Assembly (NCBI GenBank): GCA_016490735.1
Contig: JAEMWC010000134.1
Span: 230,001 to 294,000, forward strand
Direction of reading: 5' to 3'
From: Pachyseris speciosa
Taxonomy: Eukaryota; Cnidaria; Anthozoa; Scleractinia; Pachyseridae
Length of the DNA stretch: 64,000 nt
Shown: positions 34,246 to 45,124 of the stretch, piece by piece
Numbering within the stretch: position 1 is the stretch's first letter
Layout of the letters: each line of letters begins with the position of its first letter
Program-made: the position numbers and the translations under genes
The notes under the pieces: model-generated
Seen by the model: only the letters and a program-made list of their open reading frames with translations
What the model was told of the DNA's origin: nothing
Databases searched by the model: none

Positions 34246-34608
34246 ATGACCAAATTGCTCTTGGATTCATTAACCCTGTACATGTTCCCCTTTATATATA
34301 AACTTTTTCAACTCTGCGATTCTCCACACATTTTTTGCGAAACAGTGCGAAAAAAAAAACAGTCCTGGCCGATAAAAAGGCGAGTGCTTATTTGTTCGGG
34401 AGAAGGTTATTTCCGGACAGATTACCACACATCAGCTATTGCTGATCACGTTAAAACCACTGGACACAACATCAAGTGGGATCATTTTGACATTTTAGCG
34501 TCGGGCAAAACAGATTATCATTGCAAAATTAAGGAAACCATATTTATCCAAGATCTCAAGCCAGCTTTTAATGTAAACATTAGTAGTGAGAAGTTGTTGC
34601 TTTATTAA
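34246..34608 (+). pseudogene. Penelope-like retroelement, C-terminal GIY-YIG endonuclease remnant
   Basis: The 120-residue frame ends HTSAIADHVKTTGHNIKWDH, then KIKETIFIQDLKPAFNVN and SSEKLLLY. This ending is typical of the GIY-YIG endonuclease C-terminus of Penelope-like elements found in many cnidarian genomes, including the conserved Glu in IKE and the Asn near the end. The GIY-YIG motif itself and the reverse transcriptase are absent, so the copy is 5'-truncated. The AT-rich DNA to about 34770, with the ACGAAACGTCAAGTC tail motif, is probably its 3' end. Confidence 0.75.
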
Positions 34609-34889
34609 TAAGGTGTATCCTTTTACATATTTACTGTTAAGATAGTTTTTCTTAATCTCGGTTCCAGACCCCTGTATTAAAAGTATATAAACAGTTTTCA
34701 AAAATTGTAACGGTCACTTTTGAAAATGTATGTTGCCTAGCATACGAAACGTCAAGTCTATATAAAATGCGTTGGTTTACCATGTTTATCTCCGCTGTTT
34801 GTGTTTTATTTATAATACTTTCCTTTTATGTTTTCTCAGAGATATTAGCTCTTGCAAGCTACACTGAGATTCGAGAGAAAATAAAGTGT

Positions 34890-34939
34890 ATGTTGTATGT
34901 ATGTATGTATGTATGTATGTATGTGTGTGTGTGTGTGTC

Positions 34940-35021
<82 letters not shown>
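34890..35021. repeat. (TATG)n and (TG)n microsatellite
   Basis: TGTATG repeats followed by over 60 bp of TG/TGTC and a short TATG tail. Cys/Val and His/Thr reading frames across it are artefacts. Confidence 0.95.
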
Positions 35022-35023
<2 letters not shown>

Positions 35024-35120
35024 TCCCAGGGTCTCTCCTCTTCCCGCCCCCTGGAGCGAGAGAGAAGAGGGTCTCTTCTCTCCCGCTCCAGGGGGCGGGA
35101 AGAGGAGAGACCCTGGGAAC
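35022..35120. mobile_element. GC-rich 99-bp fold-back
   Basis: GTTCCCAGGGTCTCTCCTCT and the following CGCCCCCTGGAGCG are mirrored exactly at the other end around a 3-6 bp centre. Inserted at the end of the microsatellite. Perfect hairpin; MITE-like. Confidence 0.8.
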
Positions 35121-36438
35121 GAGGTTGTGCATGATACTGAAATAAGCGTAGTAACTAGTCGGCATATTGACGGAAATATTATCGCTATTTCCTCTCACAA
35201 ATTCTTAAATTGAAGTCAGTTGATATGCATTAAACAGGAAATTTTAAACGTAGAGCACACGGTGATCAAAGCTTGCCCAAGCTATCTCTCCGCTATGTTG
35301 AACTATATCTAGCGAAAAGCGTCCTGAGGTCAAGGTCAACCTTCCAGCGTTTAGTAGGTAAAATGTGATTGGCTAAGCGGCGGAAAGGAATGTTGGCTTT
35401 GAGTAAGCAGGCGTTAGTGGGGAGGAGGTGAAATACGAGTCCCCTAAAAACGACTGCGTGGAGGCTATCCTCAGGACCGTTCGCTATTGACACATGGCCG
35501 AGAGGGACTTGCATGAAATGGGAAACAGAAACATAACAGGGAAAACGTCGAACCCCTGTTAAGCGGCCACCCTCAGGGAAATGAGAGGTGTCAGGAATTA
35601 GCATCAGCGCTATGAGGCTTAGTAGAAACGTCAATTTGTTCAAAACGCAAACACAACACCAAGAAGATAATGAACGTGTTTTTGAAAGTTTTTGTCAGTC
35701 GTCATTTTCTATTTCGGACTATTATCTGCCATCGCCTTTTCAAAAACAACGAAGGCAAACTACGTGTAGTAAATTTTAAGTGACCGCTTAACTGAGAGGT
35801 AAATACAATTCAAAGGTGACAGACCGCAAACAAATGTTGCTTCTAAAAATATCTGCATGTAATAACTGTTCATCAGTAGGATACCTGAAATGACAATTGG
35901 TTTCGGCTCCATCAAATCCTATACCAACTTCAGAACATTTTAGGAGGAGCCACCCACACCTTGAGCACAGTTATTGACAATACATATTAGCAAGGAAAAC
36001 AACGTAAAATAATAGGAGTACGTTAAATCCAACTAAGCACACGTGAACCAAATAACGAACTAAGCACAAGTAAACTAAATAAGGAGCCAATGGCTAACTC
36101 GTGGATAAGTGTTTTGATAGGCATACAGAGATGATGGTGTCGTATTTTAATAAAATTCGATAATAGAGTTCACTTGATAGATTTGGGTAGTTTATCCAAG
36201 TGCTTGAATATAATTTATATAAATTACAGTGGTTTATAGCTGATTTGGGGAACTTATAATTACAAAATGAATATGTGAATGATCAGTAATTACAGTTACA
36301 CATGTATAAAGTGGAACAGAGAGCCGAAACGCGGGGTGTCTGGAAAACCCTAGACTGCGAGCAGTCCTCTTTTTTCCTTCGTCGATCCTGTGGGCGAGCG
36401 CGAAGCGCGAGCGAGCGGAAATTGAGGCGAGAGGAAGA
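35121..36438. other. Intergenic DNA, nothing recognised
   Basis: A 116-codon minus-strand open frame at 35293-35643 has no recognised domain and no supporting splice or start context. The rest is AT-rich without structure I can identify. Confidence 0.4.
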
Positions 36439-36608
36439 TCACTTACGATATGCTTTTAGTGTGTTTTTTGCGTTTTTATGGCACTTTGAGTCGCTTGTCG
36501 CTGAAGCCTCCGACAATAGTATAAGATTAACAACCTTTCTTCTAATCTTATTCTTTTGTCGGAGGCTTCAGCGGCAAGCGAAACACACTAAGAGCATAAG
36601 TTAAGTGA
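36439..36608. mobile_element. 170-bp inverted-repeat MITE
   Basis: TCACTTACGATATGCTTTTA at the left and GAGCATAAGTTAAGTGA at the right are imperfect complements; inner arms TCGCTGAAGCCTCCGACAA / TTGTCGGAGGCTTCAGCGG are near-perfect. No coding capacity. Confidence 0.75.
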
Positions 36609-36766
36609 CCTTCATTCATCAGGCTTACATTATATCTACATTTGACTGTCCTGAACTGTGACATAAAAACATGAATGTCGTATGCCACTTCATTTTAACT
36701 CCAACCAACTGTTTAAACAGATTTTATTTTCTTATCACTTCAGTATGAGTCAGGTATAATAATTTT

Positions 36767-36787
36767 CGAAAATTTGGTTTATCAACG

Positions 36788-36818
<31 letters not shown>

Positions 36819-36970
36819 GGATTCGATTAGCTGACGTTTCGAGCGTTACCCTTCGTCGGAGCGAGTTGGATTCACTCTGACGAAGGGCTAACGCTCGAAA
36901 CGTCAGCTAATCGAATCCCCGTACGGTGGTCAATTTACATTATCAACTCCGTTAATAAACCAAATTTTCG
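36767..36970. mobile_element. 204-bp palindrome with Penelope-type terminal motif
   Basis: CGAAAATTTGGTTTATCAAC at the left is mirrored at the right; arms meet around GAGCGAGTTGGATTCACTC. Each arm carries GACGAAGGG-TAACGCTCGAAACGTCAGC, a motif seen at ends of Penelope-like elements. Probably a head-to-head dimer of element ends. Confidence 0.65.
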
Positions 36971-36981
36971 TGTTTCACTCC

Positions 36982-37027
<46 letters not shown>

Positions 37028-37661
37028 TAATAAACATCGTTTGGTCAGTTATCAGTGTGACAAGACTAAAAATGTCGCTTTCTACTCCGTTATGTACCAT
37101 TATTCACCGCCCTTTCCATCTTACGAAGAGGTCGAAGTTTAATTTTACATACGATTAGGAACCAGTACACTGCATTTAGTCGTTCAGGTGTCGTGAAAGG
37201 TAACAGTAAGATTATTTTTTGTCAGTTTGTCCAGTGATGGTTCATCCTTCTCATTTGAAAGAGGCTATGTCACGGTCTTTGGGTTTTGAAAAGTTTAGCT
37301 TCAGGGTCAATTGAAATCCGTTTCAATCTTCTCCATCCTCGCCATATTTGCATTTATTCTTGTCTCTTCGGTGCTTTAAGTCCCTGACAAATTGTTATAT
37401 CCCATTACTTACATGCATTTTTGGTCTCTGAAAATGACCCAAAATATCGCGCCCGAGCTCCTTTAACTTCTGATTCGAAAATTATTAAATAAAACATTTT
37501 ACAACATTCTATGGTGGCTGACACAAATTAGTGTAACAAAATACAATAAACCACCTATTCTCCATGGCGGGCGAGAACGTGTCCTTGTCATGTGCACAAC
37601 ACTCTAGGTACGCAATACGTGTATACAATACTAGTTTCTGTACTTACACTCTCATAATAGG
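36971..37661. other. Intergenic DNA, nothing recognised
   Basis: No open frame with coding character, no RNA gene and no inverted repeat identified. Confidence 0.4.
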
Positions 37662-38705
37662 CCACCATACTAGCAGTATAACCTGTTAGAAAACGCCCCT
37701 TATATTAGCTTCAAGTGGTTAACTCGTGACGAGCTCGCTGATTTTCGAATCTTGATCTGGTACAATACGTATATCTCAAATTGCACGCCAAACAGTCTTT
37801 GCCCTCGTCCAAAGGTGGAAATAGAGTGCCGTTTTTCCTCTTTCTTAGCTGCCGGTACTAATCTTTAATAATAAATCTTTAATACTTATAAGAGCGCATA
37901 ACTCTATATGAATATAATCTATGCGCTAAATTTACAACAGTATAAATAATAAAAAATATAAAATGAAATACAACAATGATCTCAAGAATATGATTACAAG
38001 AATAAATACAAATGTAGGAATATATACAAATAATTGTGCTGACTAGTATAATAAGAGAAATTAAAATTAAAATAAAAGTTAAAGTCAATTATAAGCTGTT
38101 TTGAACAGAAGTTTTTAACAGAGATTTAAATTTCTTAAAATCTGTGTTCCTTACGAATACTCTTTGGTAAATTGTTCCATACTGTGGGGGCTGCTACACA
38201 GAATGCCCGATCTCCTAGTGTTTTCCTAGTCTTAATTGTTGGGAAAGTTAGAAACAGTCCATTGTTGAGCGAAGGTTATATTGAGTGTTAGATCTAATGT
38301 TTATAAGTTTCTTAAATATCTGGTGATTGTCCATAAATTGATTTGAAAGTAAGTATGCTATCTTGAATAGTACTCTATATTTGACAGGAAGCCAGTGAAA
38401 TGTTTTAAGTACTGGAGTTATATGATAGGTCCGTGGTGTATATGTTATCAAACCTCGCAGCAGAGTTCTGAACGCGCTGTAATTTGTTTACATGTACCTC
38501 AGGCAGCCCATACAGAATACTATTGCAATAGTCGATTCTTCCATCACAAAAGCATGGACAAGTTTTTCAGTTACGTCTTTAGTTAAATATTTCCGAATCT
38601 GTCTTATATTAGCTGCTCGAAATAACAAGCCTCCTGGGGGGCTTTATCATCACTTCAAGCCTACATTAGGGGTGTTTCTAACAGGTTATCGTGTTGCTAT
38701 GGTAA
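37662..38705. repeat. Inverted pair of element ends flanking a LINE remnant
   Basis: CCTGTTAGAAAACGCCCCTTAT (partly quoted) near 37682 and its complement near 38665-38695 (ATTAGGGGTGTTTCTAACAGG-type) face each other about 1 kb apart. The same text (GGGTGTTTTTAGCAGG, CTATGGTAAC) occurs in the palindrome at 38925-39583, so this is a second copy of that family. Confidence 0.55.
38095..38600 (-). pseudogene. Degenerate non-LTR retrotransposon, C-terminal end of the reverse transcriptase ORF
   Basis: On the minus strand, across several frames: IDYCNSILYGLPEVHVNKLQ, RVQNSAAR, HITPVLKTFHWLPVKYRVLF, then GDRAFCVAAPTVWNNLPKSI. These are the characteristic closing motifs of LINE (CR1/L2/Jockey-like) ORF2 proteins. 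At least three frame changes and stops make it dead. Upstream parts (endonuclease, RT core) are absent. Confidence 0.8.
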
Positions 38706-38924
38706 CCTGTTAAGTGGAGAAAACTTTTATAACTGACTGGCCATTTGTTTGATACCGCTGTAAAAAAAGGTAACGACGTATAAAAATTAGTAGCACAAGA
38801 GCTCAAACGTACTGGAAACCAGCGTGAACCAACTGAAGACTGGTAGTATTAATCCGTCAACGTGCTGGAAACCGGTTTTAGCCACCTTGATTTCGAAGCC
38901 AGTGGAAAATGTTCTAAGAGCAGG

Positions 38925-39583
38925 TTAAGGTGGCTCAAAACAGCTTTCAGCACTTTCCAAGACGTAGATTTTGATGGGTCATTATTACCACTCTTTATCC
39001 GTTGATGCTACAATCATGGTATCACACAACTGCTCAATCATTGGGGAGCACGTTGTTATCATTTTCGTGACGCCATATGTACCATAGTAACAGTATGGCC
39101 TGCTAAAAACACCCTTAATTTTAACTTTAAGTACTATTATTTTAAAAACGGCACGGTGAAATTTTTTGTTACAGAAATTTGGTAAGCAGGATAAGACGCA
39201 ACTTTTGGCAAAGTTAAAAAAATTCTGTACATGGGGTTCAGAGTCGAAAATTTAAGGTGGCTCTGAACCCCATGTACAGAATTTTTTTTAAACTTTGCCA
39301 AAAGTTGCGTTTTATCCTGCTTATCAAATTTCTATAACAATAAAAAATTTCACCGTGCCGTTTTTGAAGTAATAGAACTTAAAGCTAAAATTAAGGGTGT
39401 TTTTAGCAGGTCATACTGTTACTATGGTAACATATAGCGTCACGAAAATGATAACAACGTGCTCCCCAATGATTGGGCAGTTGTGTGATACCATGATTTT
39501 AGCATCAACTCATAGAGTGGTTATAGTGACCCATCAAAATCTACGACTTAGAAAGCACTGAAAACTGTTTTGAGTCACCTTAA
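38925..39583. mobile_element. 660-bp palindromic element bounded by TTAA (piggyBac-like MITE?)
   Basis: Left end TTAAGGTGGCTCAAAACAG, right end CTGTTTTGAGTCACCTTAA. Arms of over 300 bp are reverse complements with scattered differences; the centre again contains TTTAAGGTGGCTCTGAACC. TTAA at both outer ends fits the piggyBac target duplication (inference). No ORF. Confidence 0.7.
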
Positions 39584-39702
39584 ATGAAGAAAACATATCC
39601 TGTTATGTGTGCAACTGAACACCTTGGTCCTGGTTGAACTCCTCCACTGCATAAGCAATTTACAAAGGGGATGATGATCATTCACATACTCATTCTTTAA
39701 TC

Positions 39703-39825
39703 CGCAGTTCAAATGTATGATTTTCATATAGTACGAACCAACAAAAGTGGCTTGTTAGCTCAGTAGGTAGAGCACTGCACCAGTATATATTTTCACTACT
39801 GCTTAAGTAGTGTTCATAACTGCGG
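39703..39825 (+). repeat. Third, truncated copy of the tRNA-like repeat
   Basis: Shares CCGCAGTTCAAATGTATGAT, TTTCATATA, GGCTTGTTAGCTCAGTAGGT (39749 on) and TTTCACTACTGCTTAAGTAG with the palindromic pair at 9.3-9.8 kb. The tRNA half stops near the anticodon loop (GCACCAGTAT), then jumps to the 3' flank. Confidence 0.75.
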
Positions 39826-39850
39826 TTGGCCTTTCGTTGGTAGCACTTGG

Positions 39851-40437
39851 GCACAGGGTGCAGAGGAGTTCTGTTCGATCGTAAACGACAAAGTCTCACC
39901 TTGTTAATTCCAAAATATGTTTACTTTGTACGATAAAGATTGTCGAAGTGAAATCCTTCTGATTTGTGAATGTTTTCTGCTTCCATATCCTTCTGTATCC
40001 CCCGATCTTGTCTCTTTCTGGTACGGTTTCAGCAATGTTTATTTGCATGTACCGCGGACCAAAGTAATGTGGGCGCGCACGGTTACAAAAGGTTGCTTAC
40101 AGTACAAGAAGAGTACTCTTCTTTTACTCGGCACTTCGTGCCTCGTTCGGAAAGCTTCGCTTTCCGATTTCCGAAGCTTATTCGTTGCCCTTCGGCAAAG
40201 ATCATATGCGCCCGCGGCCAGCGTCAGTTCGACGCGGTATATGCAAGTAAACATGGTGGAAAGCCATACGAGAGAGACAAGATCGGGGGATATAGAAGGA
40301 TATGGAAGCAGAAAACATTCACAAATCAGAAGGATTTCATTTCGACAATCTTTATCGTACAAAGTAAACATATTTTGGAATTAACGAGGTGAGACTTTGT
40401 CGTTAACGATCGAACAGAACTCCTCTGCACCCTGTGC
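39851..40437. mobile_element. 587-bp fold-back element with a stem-loop-rich centre
   Basis: GCACAGGGTGCAGAGGAGTT at 39851 is mirrored at the right end, and the arms (about 39851-40063 and 40225-40437) stay complementary with mismatches. The central 160 bp hold small hairpins with TTC loops. Open frames on both strands across the arms arise from the symmetry. Confidence 0.75.
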
Positions 40438-41413
40438 TTGGGTAGAAGTCATTCGTCGAATGGTGGCGAAAAATAAGGTTGATCGGTTGCCATAAGGAAT
40501 TAACAGCTCTTGTGATATAAAATGTGTGACGGTCACAACTGCGATTCCATGCTGGCAGATTCTTTGGCAGCGAGAAAGAGATCGCCAGAGACCTCTGCTA
40601 GCAGGGAAAAATCGTAAGTTCGACTAAATCTTGAAGAATACGGCTAAAATATGAACACACCGTACGTCTTTAAGACGACTTGCATCGCAGCCACCGAGCC
40701 TGCTCTCTGCGAAAAACGGGAACGGAAAGTCAGGAACTCCCCCCTTCACAACTGGCCCCAGCAAAAAGCTTGGTCGCTGGCTACTTGCACTCCATCGAGT
40801 GGCAAATAATTCGCTGGGAGATGTCCCACGGGGATGTCCCATCATATCCGAGACGGCCGATCCTCCTTTCTGGTAATATCCTAATAATTACCGGACGGGA
40901 GGGCGCCAGCCTACTTATGGAAAGATCCAAAAAGACCTTATCACTAACTACACACGAAACCAGCAAGTGTTCAAGGGTGCTTTGCGCTCACCTTCACTAT
41001 TAAAAGTGCGTAATGCCGATATTTAAGAACTGTCCCTCAAAACTCTAGTTGTTGAAGACTTTCAAACTGACCGCATTAGTGCGTAAATAGTTTTAGAAAC
41101 CTTATCTAGAAGCACGTGGTATTGAAAAAAACGGGAAAAAATTTTGTAAGTTAAATGGAAATGCGAATAAAGTATGTTGTTGTTGGTGAATTTAAATGAA
41201 GCTCCATATGATCTTTTAGTATAGTCGTTCTCGCCTTCAGTGAGCCTTCGAGCAATTAGAGAATGTGAATTATGCAGGTGGACCATCGTCGAGTCTTACA
41301 GGACAAAACAACACGGTGTCAAGTGAGCTTTATTTAAATTTGAATGAATCTCACTAAATGCCTTAGAGAGATTTGCTTCAGTTCTACGACGCGAGGTTGG
41401 GTTTAAAGCTATA
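40438..41413. other. Intergenic DNA with one dispersed-repeat segment (40462-40525)
   Basis: Apart from the segment shared with 25661-25724, no coding or RNA feature recognised. A 107-codon plus-strand frame at 40680-41003 has no known domain. Confidence 0.4.
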
Positions 41414-41700
41414 GAGCGCTTTTCAATTCAGTGTCGTAAAACCAAAACCAATGTAATTACTCCAGCCAATCACAACAGAAGTAAGTAGCGCAATTAACCA
41501 ATCAGAATACGAAGCAATTACATGTAGCCGGCGCAAAGCAGCTCAAAGCACGGGAAAATGCGCGCGTGCAAGTCACGATTGGTTTTGCTTCTCATTGGTT
41601 AACAAAGTGGCGCGAGTTTTGCTGGCCAATCACAGAGCGAAGCAATGCAAAACCAAAGCAAAACCAGAATTATTTTCGACACTCAATTGAAAACCGCTAT
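41414..41700. mobile_element. CCAAT-rich inverted-repeat element, copy 3
   Basis: Ends AGCGCTTTTCAATTCAGTGTC and the complement of GCGGTTTTCAATTGAGTGTC, within CTATAG on both sides (possible target duplication). The interior matches the reverse complement of 1688-2107, including CCAATCACAGAGCGAAGCAA and GGCGCGAGTTTTGCTGGCC. Five CCAAT/ATTGG boxes. Confidence 0.78.
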
Positions 41701-44700
41701 AGTTCAAACAAATAAGGACACAAAATAAAATAAGACAAGCGAAAGAGGCAGTTTAAAAGCACCACCATTATCTTAGTGACAATGATCTGGCAAGTACAGT
41801 CAAATGAAACAACAAAAGCATCCGTGTGGAGGGAAATCAGTTTTGCTTTGTTATCCCATGACTGTACTTGCTACATCATTCGTCCTTGGCACTCAACAAT
41901 GTGAAATGCCTTTTTCAGACAATAATTATTATCAAACTGCAGAAACAAAATCACCCGAGAAAAAGACGAACTTTTTGGCGGGAAATGCTCGAGGGGATTC
42001 CATTTCTGTGCGAGGAAACTGTGGATTGCGAAGGTTGTCCTTAATAAGCAGCACGTTTTCCCCTCACGTTTGCCGTGACATCAAGTAGATTCATGGAACT
42101 GTCTTGTCGTGGCTTGGCACTGTAATGTACTATTATTAAGTGCTACTGTGTCTTAATCTGTGCATTAAGCTCTTTCAAAGAGAAAGAACTATGAGTGAAC
42201 GATGTTTCTTGAGCTTCTCTCTTAAGGAAATAGACTAACGAGCAATCAAAACTAAATATTTGCAGGAGGAGCAATTTATGCACAGCCTTCAGTTGGAGAT
42301 CACTTGGTCATGGAGTAACATGTTGACATCCTTTTCTGCAAGAAAAGAAATAAAACCTTCACTTTAAATAATACACCTAACTTGTGATGGCAATTAAAGC
42401 CATGAAGCTTAGAAAAACCGTTTCAAGCATTTTCAACCAAATAATACCTCACAACATCCAGAACAGGTTGGAACTGCATGAGACAAGTCCCTTTGCACAG
42501 TGGGAAGTCACTGCTTCATCAGCTAGGTTGATAATTCACTTTCCTGAATTTCACTACAACAAAAATAACACCTTTAAGAATACCATCTATAATTCTATTA
42601 CCTTAATTGAAATAACTTTTATTATATCAATTTCACTTTAAATAAACTGTCATCATTGAGTCGTTCTTTCTCTTTTTTTTCCTTTTTAGCTGATACCATT
42701 TTACTCCAGTAAACGTTTTAGGTATTAGTTTCAAAACACAATTTAAATGTACACGCGTTCAAATTTCAGGTTCAAAAGTCCAGTTAAACTCATCTTGTTA
42801 AATCAAACAAACAAAGAAAATTAAAATCTCTGATTCCTACTAACTTACATTCAGTTTACAAATGAGTTTCCCGTCAGCAATGTTATAGTTATTCAACTTA
42901 CTGCATACAATGCAGCTTTGAAACTATTAACAAGAACATACAAAGAATGGCTTACATGTAGTCAGTGTTAATCTTACAACATCTTTGGACCAAAAGGCAT
43001 TCAACCGAGAATTCTAACACTGAAAACAGCACATACAAGTTCAAACTTTAAATACAAAGTCATCCGTTCTTAAAACTTAAGGTGTTAAATTATCCTGGGG
43101 TTTATTTTAATTAGCAATAATAAAACCAGTTTACCTTGCAGACCATAACTTGTCAGCAATAAAGACGTCTTCAAGCCTCATTTTGGCCTCAAACACTTAA
43201 AGCAGTATCCATATTTAGCCGGGTTTCTTCAAGCGTTAGTGGACTCAACATTTAATTCAACACCGCTTCATTGTTATCAGTCTCCTGTTGCCTGGTGTTT
43301 ATTTTTCATTGCTTGGTTCTCAAAAGCACATTTACATGATTATTATGGCTAGCTGAAGTTTAGAATCAACTCAAACATCATAAATGCCATGACTGGTTGA
43401 ACACCAGAGAAGGCTACTTGGGCTGTTTACCTCGTAAAGGGTGCAGAAGGTCTGGGTGATGGGAACGCTTGAAAATTTTTGGACATTTCATTTTCCCAAA
43501 CTAATGTATCTTTGGTCATACTGAAGGAACAGAAAGCACTTTTCAGCCCAGAGAATTACGACACAAATTAGTGAATATTCAGAAGAACAAGAAACTCTAT
43601 CAGCTAGCTCCACTTAGTATTCTTCGCCTAACATGTGAAAAACGTTCGCTTCTACAGCAAAAAACGGTTTTGAGGTTAATTGTACAGTGATAAAATTTTA
43701 GTTTTATTTCTCTATAAGCCCAATATTGAGGCTCAGGGTGTTAATAACATGACATGGAATACTTGCAAAGTACTCTCTATACCCTTTGAAAGAACATGGT
43801 AAAGTGCAAACAAGGAGAACAGTTAATTTCAATCAGCAAAGACAGTTGCCTCAGTTTTAAACTCTGAAAACTTTTGTTTATCAAACACTTCATATTTGTA
43901 CATTTATTAGCATCTCAATCTAAATGAAAATACTCACTCAAAAAATTCAAGTAACTTGTAAATAGCACTGGAACAACGATTACTAAACAAAAATATAATG
44001 TTTATAAAAATAGATGAAAAACTGTCTCGGACTAATTTATGTATAAAATATCAGTCCAATTCATTTCAATCAAAAATATTGCCTGGAAGCCTTCTCCTGC
44101 TTAAAATGTTTATTATGTTTAAACCAAGGTTTAAGGACACATTTTTTAAAAATCTTTTCACAGTTTTAGATGTGTTGTCTGATTCTATGGGTGGTTAAAT
44201 TGCCAATGGAGTTAAGGTCAAATGTCATGACTTTATTCCATGGCATTTTTAAGTTACAAGATTTAAGAAATAAAACCCATATTAACAAGTGCGATGGAAA
44301 ACCAAATAGTTTATCAACGTTTACCACTTTATTGAGGATGAAATCAACAATAACAAAAAGTTCAAGTTATTTAAATTTAACAGACAGTTGTATTATAACT
44401 GTAACATACTACTTGTTTTAATAAAGTCAAAAAGGTTTAAGTAGTTTACCCATGTCAAATGTTTATCAAGAGTAGACAAATTAAGAATGTTTTATTCAGA
44501 TCCAATAGCATGCAGTTTAGAGCAATTTACACTGTAATCATAGCAGAACAAAATTAAAATTATTCTGAAAACAGAAAAACAAACAAAGAAACAAACAGAG
44601 AAGATGAGTATAAAATTGGTTGTCAGAATTTAGTTGACATGCTTCAGTGTTGCTAGAATTATCTTCAAAAGGGGAAGTCTGTTTGAAAACTGTATTTTTG

Positions 44701-45124
44701 TGAGTGTTAAGATTAACTTTTGGAAAGAAAAATTAAACTTAAGCCCTTTAGTATAACTAAAAAAAGGATTTCATTTAACTGTTTAGTCAAAATAAATTTA
44801 TAATTGTTTAAAACTTTACCTTGACCTCTGATTTGAAACAATACCAAGTTTTAAGCAAGTTTAAATGAAGGCCCAAGCATGCAGTCACCCCAATTATACA
44901 TTTATAGGGTCCCACAATTTAAAATTGAACACTTCACAAAGAAAATATTGTAAATGAGCTTATAAGAAAATGTAGGAAAATAGCTATCATTTCTAAACAA
45001 AACAAGAACAATGATATAGGAATAACCTTAAACATCAGCATTGATAATATTTGGTATGAAATATCAAAATGTCATGAACAATGTTCAGTTTCAACTGCGA
45101 AACTTAACATAATTGTTAACTCCT
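41701..45124 (-). other. AT-rich DNA downstream of the KHDRBS gene; probable long 3' UTR in part
   Basis: No coding exon recognised on either strand, and almost no inverted repeats, unlike its surroundings. On the minus strand, AATAAA (read as TTTATT) occurs at 44491-44496 and 43903-43908, so a 3' UTR of 0.6-1.2 kb is possible. The exact end cannot be fixed from sequence. Confidence 0.4.

Noticed and set aside
34767..35213. Long open frames rich in Cys/Val or His/Thr
   Set aside because: They are translations of (TG)n/(TATG)n repeats and the following hairpin, not genes.
39917..40392. Three 110-155-codon frames on both strands, two with nearly the same protein text
   Set aside because: Same sequence read from the two arms of a fold-back element; no family match.
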